13,905 nucleotides of DNA, from positions 1 through 13,905 of the forward strand of contig JAFYKS010000093.1 in the NCBI GenBank assembly GCA_017537495.1, written 5' to 3'. Origin of the DNA: Bacillota bacterium. GTDB lineage: Bacteria > Bacillota > Clostridia > Peptostreptococcales > Anaerovoracaceae. Numbering within the stretch: the first letter of the stretch is position 1; the number at the start of each line of letters is the position of its first letter. The notes under the pieces were generated by a model that saw only the letters and a list, made by a program, of their open reading frames with translations, had not been told where the DNA came from and made no database searches. Both the position numbers and the translations under genes were made by a program. Below are positions 1-8,931 of the stretch, in pieces.

Positions 1-2476
1 GCTGGCATAAAAAGTGGCAGAGCACAGCCGTGTGATGGCTGTTGCTGCAGGATTTACCGAAGCCGCTGACAGTGCGAGAACTCAGCTTTACGAAGTAAAC
101 AACAGAATATCCGAAGAAAAGTCCGAAGCCCGGACCTACGAAAACTATAAAGAAACCCTGCAGAAGCGTAAGAACCAGATTCTTCAGGACCAGGATGAAA
201 TGGAGCACAATGCGGCATCCTATGAAAACCTGATGGCACAGGCACGCCGTGAAAAGACGGAAGCCGATGATCTGCTGGAAACCCTGAAGTCCTCACTGGA
301 AGAAGCCCGTGCTGACAGGGAAGAATACATGGAAGAGCTGCGTCAGCTCTCCAAAAAAAGAGAAGACCTGCGTATGCGCGGAACCGAAATGGCATCCCGT
401 AAGAAGACCATTGAAGAAATGGAAAACAATTACGAGGGGTATAACGCCGGTGTCCGTTACATCATGAAGCACAGACGCCCGGGTATCCGCGGCGTAGTTA
501 CCGACCTGATGAAGGTTCCTGCAGGCTATGAAACTGCCATGGAAACTGCACTGGGTCTTGGCGCACAGAACATTGTCTGTGACAATGATGAAGACGCAAA
601 GGCGGCAATCCGTTCCCTGAAGGAAAATCATGCCGGCCGCTGTACCTTCCTGCCGCTCAGCTCTGTAAAGAGCCGTAAGGCAGATGTGGAACGCCGTGTG
701 GAACAGGTGGAAGGCTACCTGGGTCTGGCGGTGGACTGCATCGAATTCAAGAAGGAGTATGAAGGCGTATTCAATTATCTCCTGGGCCGTGTGGCTGTAG
801 TGGATAATATGGACAACGCCGTTATCCTGAGCAAAATGTCCGGTACCGGCGGTCTCCGTTTTGTAACACTGGATGGGGAAGTCATCAATTCCAGCGGTGC
901 TATTACCGGCGGTAAGAGCAAGAATGCGACAGGTCATCTTCTGGAAAGAAAACAGGAAGTATTCCGCATGGAAGAAGAACTGAAGGAGATGCGCAAAGAA
1001 ATCGCAGCAGCTAACGAACGTCTGGAAGAACTGAAGGAAATTACTGCTGAGATGGAAGAAGTCATTAAGGATACCGAACGTGACTTCCATCAGGCACAGC
1101 TCCAGTCCAGCACCCTGAATACACGAATTCAGACACTGGAAGAAAGCGGAAAGGACCTGGAAAAAGGCCGTGAAAAGTCCGAGCGGGAACTGGCAGCAAT
1201 TGAAAATGATTTTGCTGCGGCAGACCTCAAGATTTCCCAGCATCTGAAAAATGTGGATGAACTTAAGGAAGAAATCAGCCGGATCAACAATACCATTGAA
1301 GAAAATCTGAAGGCCTGGGAAGAAGCGAAGGCTGATGTGGATCATGCAAGTGAAGCCATTACCCAGACCCGAATTACGAAGAATGAATGGGACAGCAAGC
1401 TGGATTCCTTTAACCAGCTGCTTGCAAGAGTGAAGGATGCCACCGATGATCTGCAGAATCAGATTGATATCCGTACCATGCAGCAGGACAAGCTGGAGGC
1501 AGAAAAGAACCGTATCCTTTACGGAACGGAAGGTTCTGCAGGCAAGGTAGAGGAAATGGAAGCAGAAAAGGCAGAGCTGGAAAGCTACATCAGTGTCGTA
1601 CGTGAAGAACGTGCCCAGCTGTCTGAAACCATCAGCCGCCTGTCTGAAGAACAGAGCCAGGCAGCTGATAAGCTGAACAGCTTCCAGGATCAGAAGTATC
1701 AGACTGAAATCAAGATTGCAAAGAATGATACTCAGCTGGAAACCTTCAAGGAAAAGCTCTGGGAGGAATTCGAAATTTCCTACCTGCAGGCAATGGAATA
1801 CCGGAAGGCAGACTTTGCCATGAGTACCGCACAGAAGGAAAGCAGAGATATCAAGAACCGAATCCGCGAACTGGGCGATGTCAATGTAGGCGCAATCAGA
1901 GAATATGACGAAGTCAACGAAAGATATACTTTCCTGACCGAGCAGCGTGCAGATATTCTGAAGGCCATGGATGAACTGAAGAAGATTATCCACGATATGG
2001 ACCGAAATATCCGCGAAAAGTTCAAGGAAAGCTTTGACCAGATTGTAATCAACTTCGAAGATATCTTCCGCCAGCTCTTTGGCGGCGGTCATGCAGAACT
2101 CCGTCTGGACGACGAAAACAATCCGCTGGAATCCGGAATTGAAATCATCGCACAGCCGCCTGGAAAGAAACTGCAGAACATCAATCTGATGTCCGGTGGT
2201 GAAAAGACCATGACTGCGATTGCTCTGATGTTTGCAGTTCTGAAGACCAAACCGACCCCGTTCTGTATTCTGGACGAGGTGGAAGCGGCGCTGGACGATG
2301 CCAACATCGATCGTTTTGCATCTTACCTGCGTAAGTTCGAAAATATTCAGTTTGCAATTGTTACTCATCAGAAGGCAACCATGGAACATGCCGATGTATT
2401 GTACGGCGTAACCATGCCGGAACAGGGTATTTCCAAGGTTCTGAGCCTGCGTCTGGGTGACAGCTTCGATATATAG
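1..2476 (+). CDS. smc: Chromosome partition protein SMC, C-terminal two-thirds (partial, with frame break at left edge)
   Basis: SMC is the ATPase core of the condensin complex that compacts and segregates the bacterial nucleoid. The open frame from 14 to 2476 gives 820 residues, against roughly 1,180 for the family, so the N-terminal head with Walker A and part of the first coiled coil lie upstream. Seen here: coiled coil (about 20-140), hinge (about 157-300, from GIRGVV to the glycine-rich AITGGKS), long charged return coiled coil (about 305-615), then the C-terminal head with LGDVN (620-624), the ABC signature MSGGEK (726-731), Walker B FCILDE (750-755) and the H-loop histidine H785. An in-frame TAA at 8-10 interrupts the frame. 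A GTG at 14 could start translation, but no family logic supports a start there; a one-base indel in the A5 run at 9-13 would restore an open frame to the edge. The stop is followed by a 24-nt gap to ftsY. Confidence 0.93.
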
Positions 2477-2500
2477 CAAGATACAGCAAGGAGGACAGAA

Positions 2501-3400
2501 ATGTCATTATTTAAAGAAAAGAAATCCTTCTTCGGACGTCTCTCCGAAAAAATCAGTGACGTAATCATGATGCGTGCTGAGGTGGATGAAGACCTGATGG
2601 ATGAACTGGAAGAAATCCTGATTACTTCCGACATCGGCATGGATACTACCATGCATATCATGGAGCAGCTCCGTACGAAGATTAAGAATGATAACATTAC
2701 CGCACCTGACCGTGTAAAGGATGCCCTGAAGGAAATCATGACCGGTCTGGTGGACAAGGGTGAGCGTCAGCTCCTCTGCAGTGAAACACCGCTGGTTGTT
2801 ATGATGATCGGCATCAACGGCGGCGGTAAGACCACTTCCATCGGTAAGATTGCCCACCGTCTGAAGGGAGAAGGCAAGACCGTTATGCTGGCAGCTGCCG
2901 ACACCTTCCGTGCAGCGGCAGCAGAACAGCTGGCTATCTGGGGCGAAAGAAACGGCATCAATGTGGTAAAGCACCAGGAAGGTGCAGACCCGTCTGCAGT
3001 TATCTTTGACGCAATCCAGTCTGCAAAAGCCAAGAAAATCGACGTACTGATCTGTGATACAGCAGGACGTCTGCAGAATAAGAAAAATCTGATGAATGAA
3101 CTGGAAAAGATGAACAAGGTCATTTCCAGAGAATATCCGGAAGCATCCCGTGAAACCCTGCTGGTTCTGGATGCTACAACCGGAAAGAACGCAGTTTCCC
3201 AGGCGAAGGAATTCGGCGACGTGGCGGATATCACCGGCATCGTGCTGACCAAGCTGGACGGAACTGCCAAAGGTGGTATCGCCATTACCGTGGCGAACGA
3301 GTTTGATATGCCGGTGAAGTTCATCGGCGTAGGTGAGGGCATCGAAGATATGATTGCTTTCGATCCTGCCCAGTTTATAGGAGGAATTTTCGATGAGTAA
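2501..3400 (+). CDS. ftsY: Signal recognition particle receptor FtsY
   Basis: FtsY is the membrane-associated SRP receptor GTPase that docks ribosome-nascent chain complexes, via Ffh, at the Sec translocon. The 299-residue protein is a compact NG-domain form without a long acidic A domain, as is usual in Firmicutes. It starts with a short basic segment ([14 protein letters not shown]), followed by the helical N domain (about 15-90). The G domain shows G1 GINGGGKTT (104-112), DTFRAAA (134-140), G3 DTAGR (186-190), G4 TKLDG (250-254) and a C-terminal GVGEGIEDM segment typical of SRP GTPases. The start is backed by AAGGAGG at 2488-2494. Smc-ftsY adjacency is conserved in many Firmicutes. Its last 8 nt overlap the start of der, so the two are probably co-translated. 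Confidence 0.97.
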   Translation: MSLFKEKKSFFGRLSEKISDVIMMRAEVDEDLMDELEEILITSDIGMDTTMHIMEQLRTKIKNDNITAPDRVKDALKEIMTGLVDKGERQLLCSETPLVVMMIGINGGGKTTSIGKIAHRLKGEGKTVMLAAADTFRAAAAEQLAIWGERNGINVVKHQEGADPSAVIFDAIQSAKAKKIDVLICDTAGRLQNKKNLMNELEKMNKVISREYPEASRETLLVLDATTGKNAVSQAKEFGDVADITGIVLTKLDGTAKGGIAITVANEFDMPVKFIGVGEGIEDMIAFDPAQFIGGIFDE

Positions 3401-4718
3401 ACCAATTGTTGCCATCGTTGGCAGACCAAATGTTGGTAAATCCACATTTTTCAACAAAATCGTAGGACGCCGTGTGTCCATCGTAGAAGATACACCGGGC
3501 GTAACCAGAGACCGTATTTATGCGGAAGCTGAATGGCTGGGCGTACATTTTGCCCTGATCGATACTGGCGGTATCGAACCTGCAAGTGCAGATATCATCC
3601 TGTCCCAGATGCGTGAACAGGCTCAGATTGCCATGGACATGGCAGACGTTATTCTGTTCGTAGTAGACGGTAAGGACGGTCTGACCACTGCTGACCGTGA
3701 AGTTGCAACCATGCTGCGCCGCACCGGTAAGCCTGTAATCCTGGTTGTAAACAAGATTGATGCACCGCATAAGCTGGGCATGGACTTCTATGACTTCTAT
3801 GAGCTGGGACTGGGCGAACCGATTCCGGTATCCGCCATCAACATGCTCAACTTCGGTGATGTACTGGATGAAATCGTTCAGAGCTTCCCTAAGATTGACT
3901 ATGATGAAGACGATGATACTACCAAGATTGCCGTAATCGGTAAGCCAAACGTAGGCAAGTCTTCTCTGATTAACTGTCTGCTGGGTGAAAACCGTGTAAT
4001 CGTATCTCCGATTGCAGGTACTACCAGAGACTCCATCGACACACCGTTTGAACAGGACGGTGAAAAGTATATCCTGATCGATACTGCAGGTATCCGCCGT
4101 AAGAGCAAGGTAACTGACGATATCGAACGTTACTCTGTAATCAGAGCAACTGCAGCGGTAGAACGCTGTGACGTAGCCCTGCTGGTTATCGATGCTGCAG
4201 AAGGTCTGACAGAACAGGATAAGAAAATCGCAGGTATTGCCCACGAAGCCGGCAAGGGTATCATTATCGTTGTCAACAAGTGGGACCTGATTGAAAAGGA
4301 AACAAACACCATGCGTGACTTCCAGAGAGGTCTGGAAGCAGAGCTGCTGTTCATGAACTATGCACCTTGTCTGTTCATTTCCGTTAAGGACAAAGTTCGT
4401 GTAAACCGTGTTATCGAAATGTGCCGTGCAGTTGCCGAAAACCGTGCAATGCGTGTTCCTACCGGTCAGCTGAACAGCCTGATTTCCGATGCAACCATGA
4501 TGAAGCAGCCACCTTCTGATAAGGGCCGCAGACTGAAGATTTACTACGCGACTCAGGTTGGCGTAAAGCCGCCTCTGTTCAGCTTCCAGATTAACGACCG
4601 TGAGCTGATGCACTTCTCTTACGCACGTTATCTGGAAAACAAGATCCGTGAAGGCTACGGCTTCAACGGTACTTCCATCAAGTTCGTCTTCAGAGAGAAG
4701 GGAGAAAAGTTCGAGTAA
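3393..4718 (+). CDS. der: Ribosome biogenesis GTPase Der (EngA)
   Basis: Der is an essential GTPase with two G domains in tandem that acts in maturation of the 50S ribosomal subunit. The 441-residue length is normal. G domain 1 shows GRPNVGKST (10-18), DTGG (57-60) and NKID (120-123). G domain 2 shows GKPNVGKSS (183-191), DTAGI (230-234) followed by RRKSKV, and NKWD (295-298). The remaining C-terminal part, from about 350, corresponds to the KH-like RNA-binding domain. A stretch of acidic residues near 170-176 links the two G domains. The ATG lies inside ftsY (8-nt overlap), with AGGAGG at 3379-3384 as ribosome binding site, so translation is probably coupled to ftsY. The gene contains no TTA, CTA or TCA codon. 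Confidence 0.98.
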   Translation: MSKPIVAIVGRPNVGKSTFFNKIVGRRVSIVEDTPGVTRDRIYAEAEWLGVHFALIDTGGIEPASADIILSQMREQAQIAMDMADVILFVVDGKDGLTTADREVATMLRRTGKPVILVVNKIDAPHKLGMDFYDFYELGLGEPIPVSAINMLNFGDVLDEIVQSFPKIDYDEDDDTTKIAVIGKPNVGKSSLINCLLGENRVIVSPIAGTTRDSIDTPFEQDGEKYILIDTAGIRRKSKVTDDIERYSVIRATAAVERCDVALLVIDAAEGLTEQDKKIAGIAHEAGKGIIIVVNKWDLIEKETNTMRDFQRGLEAELLFMNYAPCLFISVKDKVRVNRVIEMCRAVAENRAMRVPTGQLNSLISDATMMKQPPSDKGRRLKIYYATQVGVKPPLFSFQINDRELMHFSYARYLENKIREGYGFNGTSIKFVFREKGEKFE

Positions 4719-5302
4719 TGGGTGCAATGGGAATTCTTTCAATTGTAATTGCATATTTCCTGGGCAATATTTCCCCGGCAATCATCCTGGGAAGAATGAA
4801 CGGGATTGATATTAAAAAAGAAGGAAGCGGAAATGCAGGCACTACCAATGTGCTCCGTACTTTGGGAAAGAAAGCTGCCGTAATTACCATGGTGGTTGAC
4901 ATTCTGAAGGGTGTTATCGGTGTAAAGCTGGGACTGCTTCTGGCAGGTCCGGCGGCGGCAAGCTGGTGTGCTGTGGCTGCTTTCTGCGGACATATCTGGC
5001 CGGCACTTTATAATTTCCGCGGCGGCAAGGGCGTTGCGACTGCCTTTGGTGTTATTACCGCAGTAAACTGGCAGCTGGGACTGGCTGTTCTGGCAGTGGT
5101 GGCAGTCTTTGTTATCCTGTCAAAACGTATGTCCTTAGGTTCTATCATGGGAGCGGTGTCTTTCCCTCTGCTGGCGTGGCTGATGGAACCGGGGTTCTTT
5201 GTTCCCGGCTTTATCATGGCGGTTATCGTAGTGGTGAAGCACCGTGCCAACATCGACCGTCTGATCCGGGGAGAAGAACCGAAAATGTCCTTTAAAAAAT
5301 AA
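4718..5302 (+). CDS. plsY: Acyl-phosphate:glycerol-3-phosphate acyltransferase PlsY
   Basis: PlsY is an integral membrane enzyme that transfers an acyl group from acyl-phosphate to the sn-1 position of glycerol-3-phosphate, the first step of phospholipid synthesis in most bacteria. The 194-residue protein is hydrophobic with about five membrane segments. The three family motifs are visible: SGNAGTTNVLR (37-47), GHIWP (91-95) leading into the glycine-rich RGGKG (101-105), and HRANIDRL (175-182). The ATG overlaps the der stop by one base (TAATG). GGGAG around 4700-4704 is the likely ribosome binding site; an alternative ATG at 4727 is too far from it. The next gene, gpsA, makes its substrate, so the pair forms a functional unit. 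Confidence 0.96.
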   Translation: MGAMGILSIVIAYFLGNISPAIILGRMNGIDIKKEGSGNAGTTNVLRTLGKKAAVITMVVDILKGVIGVKLGLLLAGPAAASWCAVAAFCGHIWPALYNFRGGKGVATAFGVITAVNWQLGLAVLAVVAVFVILSKRMSLGSIMGAVSFPLLAWLMEPGFFVPGFIMAVIVVVKHRANIDRLIRGEEPKMSFKK

Positions 5303-5318
5303 AAGGGGATTGGAACAA

Positions 5319-6329
5319 ATGAGTAATATTAAGAAAATCGGTGTAATCGGTGCAGGCAGTTTCGGTACTGCCCTGGCACTTATACTGGTAAATAAAGGTC
5401 ATCAGGTACGCATCTGGAGCCGTGACAGCCACCAGCTGGACCTGATGAAGGAAACCCGTGAGAATCCAAAGTTCCTGCCGGGTGTTGTGCTTCCGGAAGC
5501 GCTGGAGATGGCGTACACTCTGGAAGATGCAGTGAAGGGAATGGATATGGTACTCTTTGGGGTTCCTGCGCAGGCATTCCGCAGCGTATTTGCTGCAGCA
5601 TCAGAATTTCTGGAACCGCAGACCATCGTGGTCAATGTGGCGAAAGGGATTGAAATGGGTACTTTGCTCCGCTTGTCACAGGTGGCAAAGGAAGTGAAGC
5701 CGGATGTGCGTTACGTGACGCTGTCCGGTCCGTCTCATGCGGAAGAAGTGGCTGGAAATCTTCCTACCACTGTTGCTGTTGCAGCAGAAGAGGAAGAACT
5801 GGCACTGGAAGTTCAGGATGCTTTTATGACCGAACGGTTCCGTGTCTACAGCAATCATGATGTAGTCGGTGTGGAACTGGGTGGCTCACTGAAGAATATC
5901 ATTGCTCTGGGTGCAGGGATTTCCGATGGTTTGGGATTTGGCGATAATGCCAAAGCAGCCCTCATGACCCGCGGAATCACGGAAATGTGCCGTCTTGGTA
6001 CATCTATGGGGGCAGAGCTGAATACGTTCTCCGGTTTGACTGGTATTGGCGACCTGATTGTAACCTGTACTTCCATGCACTCCAGAAACCGCAGATGCGG
6101 CATTCTCATCGGACAGGGGATTGCTCCGGAAGATGCGAAAAAGCAGATTGGCATGGTCGTAGAAGGGATTACGACTGCCGAAGCAGCCTATGCACTGGCG
6201 AAGCAGACCGGCATTGAAATGCCGATTACCGAATGTATTTATAAAGTAATCCACGGAGAAATGGATGCCCGCGATGCGGTATCCCTTCTCATGGAACGTG
6301 ATAAAAAGAACGAAATGCATATTATCTAG
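5319..6329 (+). CDS. gpsA: Glycerol-3-phosphate dehydrogenase [NAD(P)+]
   Basis: GpsA is a cytoplasmic enzyme that reduces dihydroxyacetone phosphate to sn-glycerol-3-phosphate with NAD(P)H, supplying the backbone for phospholipids. The chosen ATG gives 336 residues, normal for the family. Seen here: the Rossmann dinucleotide-binding motif GAGSFGTALA (from residue 11), the conserved GPSHAEEV segment in the middle, the catalytic lysine K192 in LKNIIALGAG, and GLTGIGDLIVTC with the following SRNRR phosphate-binding arginines. A TTG nine bases upstream (5310) is also in frame, but GGGGA at 5305-5309 sits nine bases before the ATG at 5319 and would touch the TTG, so the ATG is preferred. The gap from plsY is only 16 nt, so co-transcription is expected. 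Confidence 0.97.
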   Translation: MSNIKKIGVIGAGSFGTALALILVNKGHQVRIWSRDSHQLDLMKETRENPKFLPGVVLPEALEMAYTLEDAVKGMDMVLFGVPAQAFRSVFAAASEFLEPQTIVVNVAKGIEMGTLLRLSQVAKEVKPDVRYVTLSGPSHAEEVAGNLPTTVAVAAEEEELALEVQDAFMTERFRVYSNHDVVGVELGGSLKNIIALGAGISDGLGFGDNAKAALMTRGITEMCRLGTSMGAELNTFSGLTGIGDLIVTCTSMHSRNRRCGILIGQGIAPEDAKKQIGMVVEGITTAEAAYALAKQTGIEMPITECIYKVIHGEMDARDAVSLLMERDKKNEMHII

Positions 6330-6350
6330 TTTGGAAGAGGGGGAGTTCAG

Positions 6351-7535
6351 GTGAAGGACAGAATTGAAGAACTGAAAACTATTGCTGTTGCGGAAGTTGT
6401 CAGCCATATGCCGGAACTTAAGAAAATCAGAGATTACCTGTACCAGAATCCGGAAGTGGGCGGAACAGAAGAAAAGGCAGAAGCCATTCTGACAAAGACC
6501 TATGAAGAACACGGTTTTGATGTGACCAGAGATTTTCATAAGATCCCATACTGCTTCCGTGCTGTATATGACAGCGGCAAGCCGGGTCCGACTATCGGCC
6601 TGACCAGCGAATATGATGCTCTGCCGGAAATCGGCCATGGATGCGGTCACAATATTATTGCAACTGCACCGATGGGAGCTGCTTTTGGTCTGAAGGCTGT
6701 GCTGGATGAAATCGGCGGCAAAGTTATCGTATTCGGTACGCCGGCGGAAGAATGTTTTGTAAGCAAGGTTCAGCTGGTGAACGAAGGTGCTTTTAAGGAA
6801 GTGGATGTGGCCATGACAGTTCATCCGAATCCGGTAAACCTGTCCAGCGGAAAGACGACTGCTCTGGATGCATGGCAGGTTGATTTCTACGGAAAATCAG
6901 CCCATGCGGGTGCTCATCCGGAAGACGGCATCAATGCTCTGGATGCAGCGGTTCACTTCTATACGTTAATTGGATTTGAAAAGCAGTATATGAAAGAAAC
7001 AAACATCTATGGCGTTTTCGCTGACGGCGGTGAAAAATGCAGTGTGATTCCGGATCATGCGGCAGTAAAATATCTTGTCCGTGCCAACACTGTGAAGGAT
7101 GTCATGAAAGTACGTGCCATGTTTGAGCGCTGTGCATCTGCAGCTGCGGGTGCAGTTGGAGCTACATATAAAATCTGGAATAACGAACCGGGAAATATGG
7201 ATATGGTGACTAATGACACCCTCAGTGATGTTTTTAATCAGTACTATGAAGAACTTGGCGGCGGCAAAATGCCGAAGGGTGCCAGCGGCGGATCCACCGA
7301 TATGGGTGATGTAAGCCATGTGGTTCCTGCCATCCATCCATGGATCGGTCTGAACTGTCCTGCTTTTAATCTGCATTCAAAAGGGTTCGCAGATGCGACC
7401 ATTACTCCTGCAGCAGACAGAGCTCTGCAGATTGGAGGTCAGGCACTGGCGCTCACAGCCATCGATGTGCTGACCCGTCCGGAGCTGCTGGATGCCATTA
7501 AAGCAGAATTTGCGGAGGCACAGAAAGAATGGTAA
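6351..7535 (+). CDS. M20 family metallo-amidohydrolase/peptidase (AbgB / PM20D2-like)
   Basis: This is a zinc- or manganese-type hydrolase of the M20 family, of the branch that includes p-aminobenzoyl-glutamate hydrolase subunit AbgB and PM20D2-like dipeptidases; these cleave N-acyl amino acids or small dipeptides. The actual substrate cannot be read from sequence. The 394-residue protein shows EYDALPEIGHGCGHN (C98 and H100 likely metal ligands), GTPAEE (129-134, with the catalytic and metal glutamates), TVHPNP (H158) and a late LHSKGF histidine (H342). The central part (about 170-290, starting near FYGKSAHAGAHPEDG) is the lid/dimerisation domain. The start is GTG at 6351, supported by the purine-rich GAGGGGGAG ending at about 6344. 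It lies 21 nt after gpsA and overlaps miaB by 7 nt, so it belongs to the operon although its role there is unclear. Confidence 0.9.
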   Translation: MKDRIEELKTIAVAEVVSHMPELKKIRDYLYQNPEVGGTEEKAEAILTKTYEEHGFDVTRDFHKIPYCFRAVYDSGKPGPTIGLTSEYDALPEIGHGCGHNIIATAPMGAAFGLKAVLDEIGGKVIVFGTPAEECFVSKVQLVNEGAFKEVDVAMTVHPNPVNLSSGKTTALDAWQVDFYGKSAHAGAHPEDGINALDAAVHFYTLIGFEKQYMKETNIYGVFADGGEKCSVIPDHAAVKYLVRANTVKDVMKVRAMFERCASAAAGAVGATYKIWNNEPGNMDMVTNDTLSDVFNQYYEELGGGKMPKGASGGSTDMGDVSHVVPAIHPWIGLNCPAFNLHSKGFADATITPAADRALQIGGQALALTAIDVLTRPELLDAIKAEFAEAQKEW

Positions 7536-8869
7536 ATAAATCATTTCATATTACCACCTACGGATGTCAGATGAATGAACATGACTCCGAGACCATAGCG
7601 GGTATGCTTCTGGAAAGGGGATATACCCGTGCTGAAGATCAGAAGAGTGCAGATATTGTGATTTTCAATACCTGCAGTATTCGTGAGAATGCGGACAACC
7701 GTTTCTTAGGCACTCTGGGGCAGCTGAAAAAAAGAAAAGTTGCATCGCTGAAAGATTTAACAATCTGCGTTTGCGGCTGTATGATGCAGCAGCCACAGGT
7801 TGTCGATGAGATGAAAGAAAAATTCCCGTGGGTAGATGTCATTTTCGGCACCCACAATATTCATGAGTTTCCTGAACTGCTGGAAAAATATTTTGCAAAG
7901 AATAAAAGACAGCGTTCCGTCTGGGAAGAACATGGTGAAATTGTAGAAGGTCTTCCATGTGACAGACTCTTCCGCCACAAGGCATTCGTCAACATCATGT
8001 ACGGATGCAACAACTTCTGTACATACTGTATCGTGCCGTACACACGTGGAAGAGAACGGAGCAGAAAGCCGGAAGACATCGTAAATGAAGTACGCCGCCT
8101 GGCAGCAGATGGCGTGCGTGAAATCATGCTTCTGGGACAGAATGTAAACTCCTATAAGGGAGTTGATGCTGACGGCGTGCAGAGAGACTTTACAGACCTG
8201 ATTTATATGCTGAATGAAATCGAAGGTCTGGAAAGAATCCGCTTCATGACAAGTCATCCGAAAGACCTGTCCGACAAGCTGATTCAGGCTTTTGTGGACT
8301 GCAAGAAACTTGCAAGATGGATCCATCTGCCGATGCAGGCGGGTTCCAGTGCTGTGCTCAAACGAATGAACCGACGCTATACCAGAGAGCAGTATCTGGA
8401 ACTGGTCAGAAAGCTTCGTGCTGCAGTACCTGATATTGCAATCAGTACAGATATCATTGTCGGTTTCCCTGGTGAAACAGAGGAAGATTTCGAACAGACT
8501 CTTACCTTATGTGAAGAAGTCCGTTACGACTCTGCGTTTACCTTCATGTACTCCATCCGGAGAGGGACACCTGCAGAAAAATACGAAGACCAGGTTCCGG
8601 AAGAAATCAAACATGCACGTTTTGACCGTCTTGTGGAAACCGTAAACCGCATTTCCATCGAAAAGAATGCTGCATATGTGGGCCGCACAGAGGAGATTCT
8701 GGTGGACGGTCCGGGCAGAAACGGGGAAGAAAACTTCGGCGGCAGAACCAACACCTTCAAACTGGTTAATTTCGAAGGAACACCTGACATGGTAGGGAAA
8801 AAGTTTATGGTTAAAATTACAGATTCCAACACTTTCAGTCTTGTAGGTGAAGTGGTTTCTGAGGTATAA
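7529..8869 (+). CDS. miaB: tRNA-2-methylthio-N6-dimethylallyladenosine synthase MiaB
   Basis: MiaB is a radical-SAM methylthiotransferase that adds a 2-methylthio group to N6-isopentenyladenosine at position 37 of tRNAs reading UNN codons. The 446-residue length is normal. The N-terminal methylthiotransferase domain carries the three cysteines of the auxiliary 4Fe-4S cluster: C13 (TYGCQMNEHDSE), C49 (NTCSIRENA) and C84 (CGCMMQQ). The radical-SAM cluster motif is C160-x3-C164-x2-C167 (CNNFCTYC), followed by IVPYTRGRERSR, a hallmark of MiaB rather than MtaB or RimO. A C-terminal TRAM domain (about 375-442) binds tRNA. The ATG overlaps the end of the M20 gene; GGAGG at 7514-7518 inside that gene serves as its ribosome binding site. 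The 3' end carries a possible promoter for the next gene. Confidence 0.97.
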   Translation: MVNKSFHITTYGCQMNEHDSETIAGMLLERGYTRAEDQKSADIVIFNTCSIRENADNRFLGTLGQLKKRKVASLKDLTICVCGCMMQQPQVVDEMKEKFPWVDVIFGTHNIHEFPELLEKYFAKNKRQRSVWEEHGEIVEGLPCDRLFRHKAFVNIMYGCNNFCTYCIVPYTRGRERSRKPEDIVNEVRRLAADGVREIMLLGQNVNSYKGVDADGVQRDFTDLIYMLNEIEGLERIRFMTSHPKDLSDKLIQAFVDCKKLARWIHLPMQAGSSAVLKRMNRRYTREQYLELVRKLRAAVPDIAISTDIIVGFPGETEEDFEQTLTLCEEVRYDSAFTFMYSIRRGTPAEKYEDQVPEEIKHARFDRLVETVNRISIEKNAAYVGRTEEILVDGPGRNGEENFGGRTNTFKLVNFEGTPDMVGKKFMVKITDSNTFSLVGEVVSEV

Positions 8870-8870
8870 T
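8841..8870 (+). promoter_or_regulatory. Possible sigma-A-type promoter for the Na/Pi cotransporter gene
   Basis: A perfect TATAAT lies at 8865-8870, across the miaB stop codon. TTGTAG at 8841-8846 is a weak -35 element at an 18-bp spacing. Transcription would start near 8877, giving a leader of roughly 55 nt before the ribosome binding site AAAGGA (8918-8923) of the next gene. The 62-nt gap after miaB is the largest since the window start, which fits a secondary promoter. No terminator is visible between the two genes, so read-through from miaB remains possible. Confidence 0.4.
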
Positions 8871-8931
8871 ATTCATGGGGGTTGGATTTTTAAACAGGGG
8901 ATTTGAGTTTTATCGAGAAAGGACTTAAGGT

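Noticed and set aside
14..16. GTG as the true start of a shortened SMC
   Set aside because: It would remove Walker A and one strand of the coiled coil, and the remaining protein could not form a working head. A frame break is the simpler reading.
293..2479. Very long open frame on the minus strand opposite smc (728 codons), with similar ones opposite ftsY, der, gpsA/M20, the Na/Pi gene and spoIVA
   Set aside because: All are aligned codon for codon with the sense genes and arise because the sense genes lack TTA, CTA and TCA. The translations resemble no protein family, and the sense products are certain.
5310..5318. In-frame TTG start for gpsA three codons upstream
   Set aside because: The ribosome binding site GGGGA ends directly before it, leaving no spacing. 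The ATG at 5319 has the proper distance.
8875..8928. Seventeen-codon open frame between miaB and the Na/Pi gene
   Set aside because: It has no ribosome binding site, its start falls next to the expected transcription start, and its composition is not protein-like.
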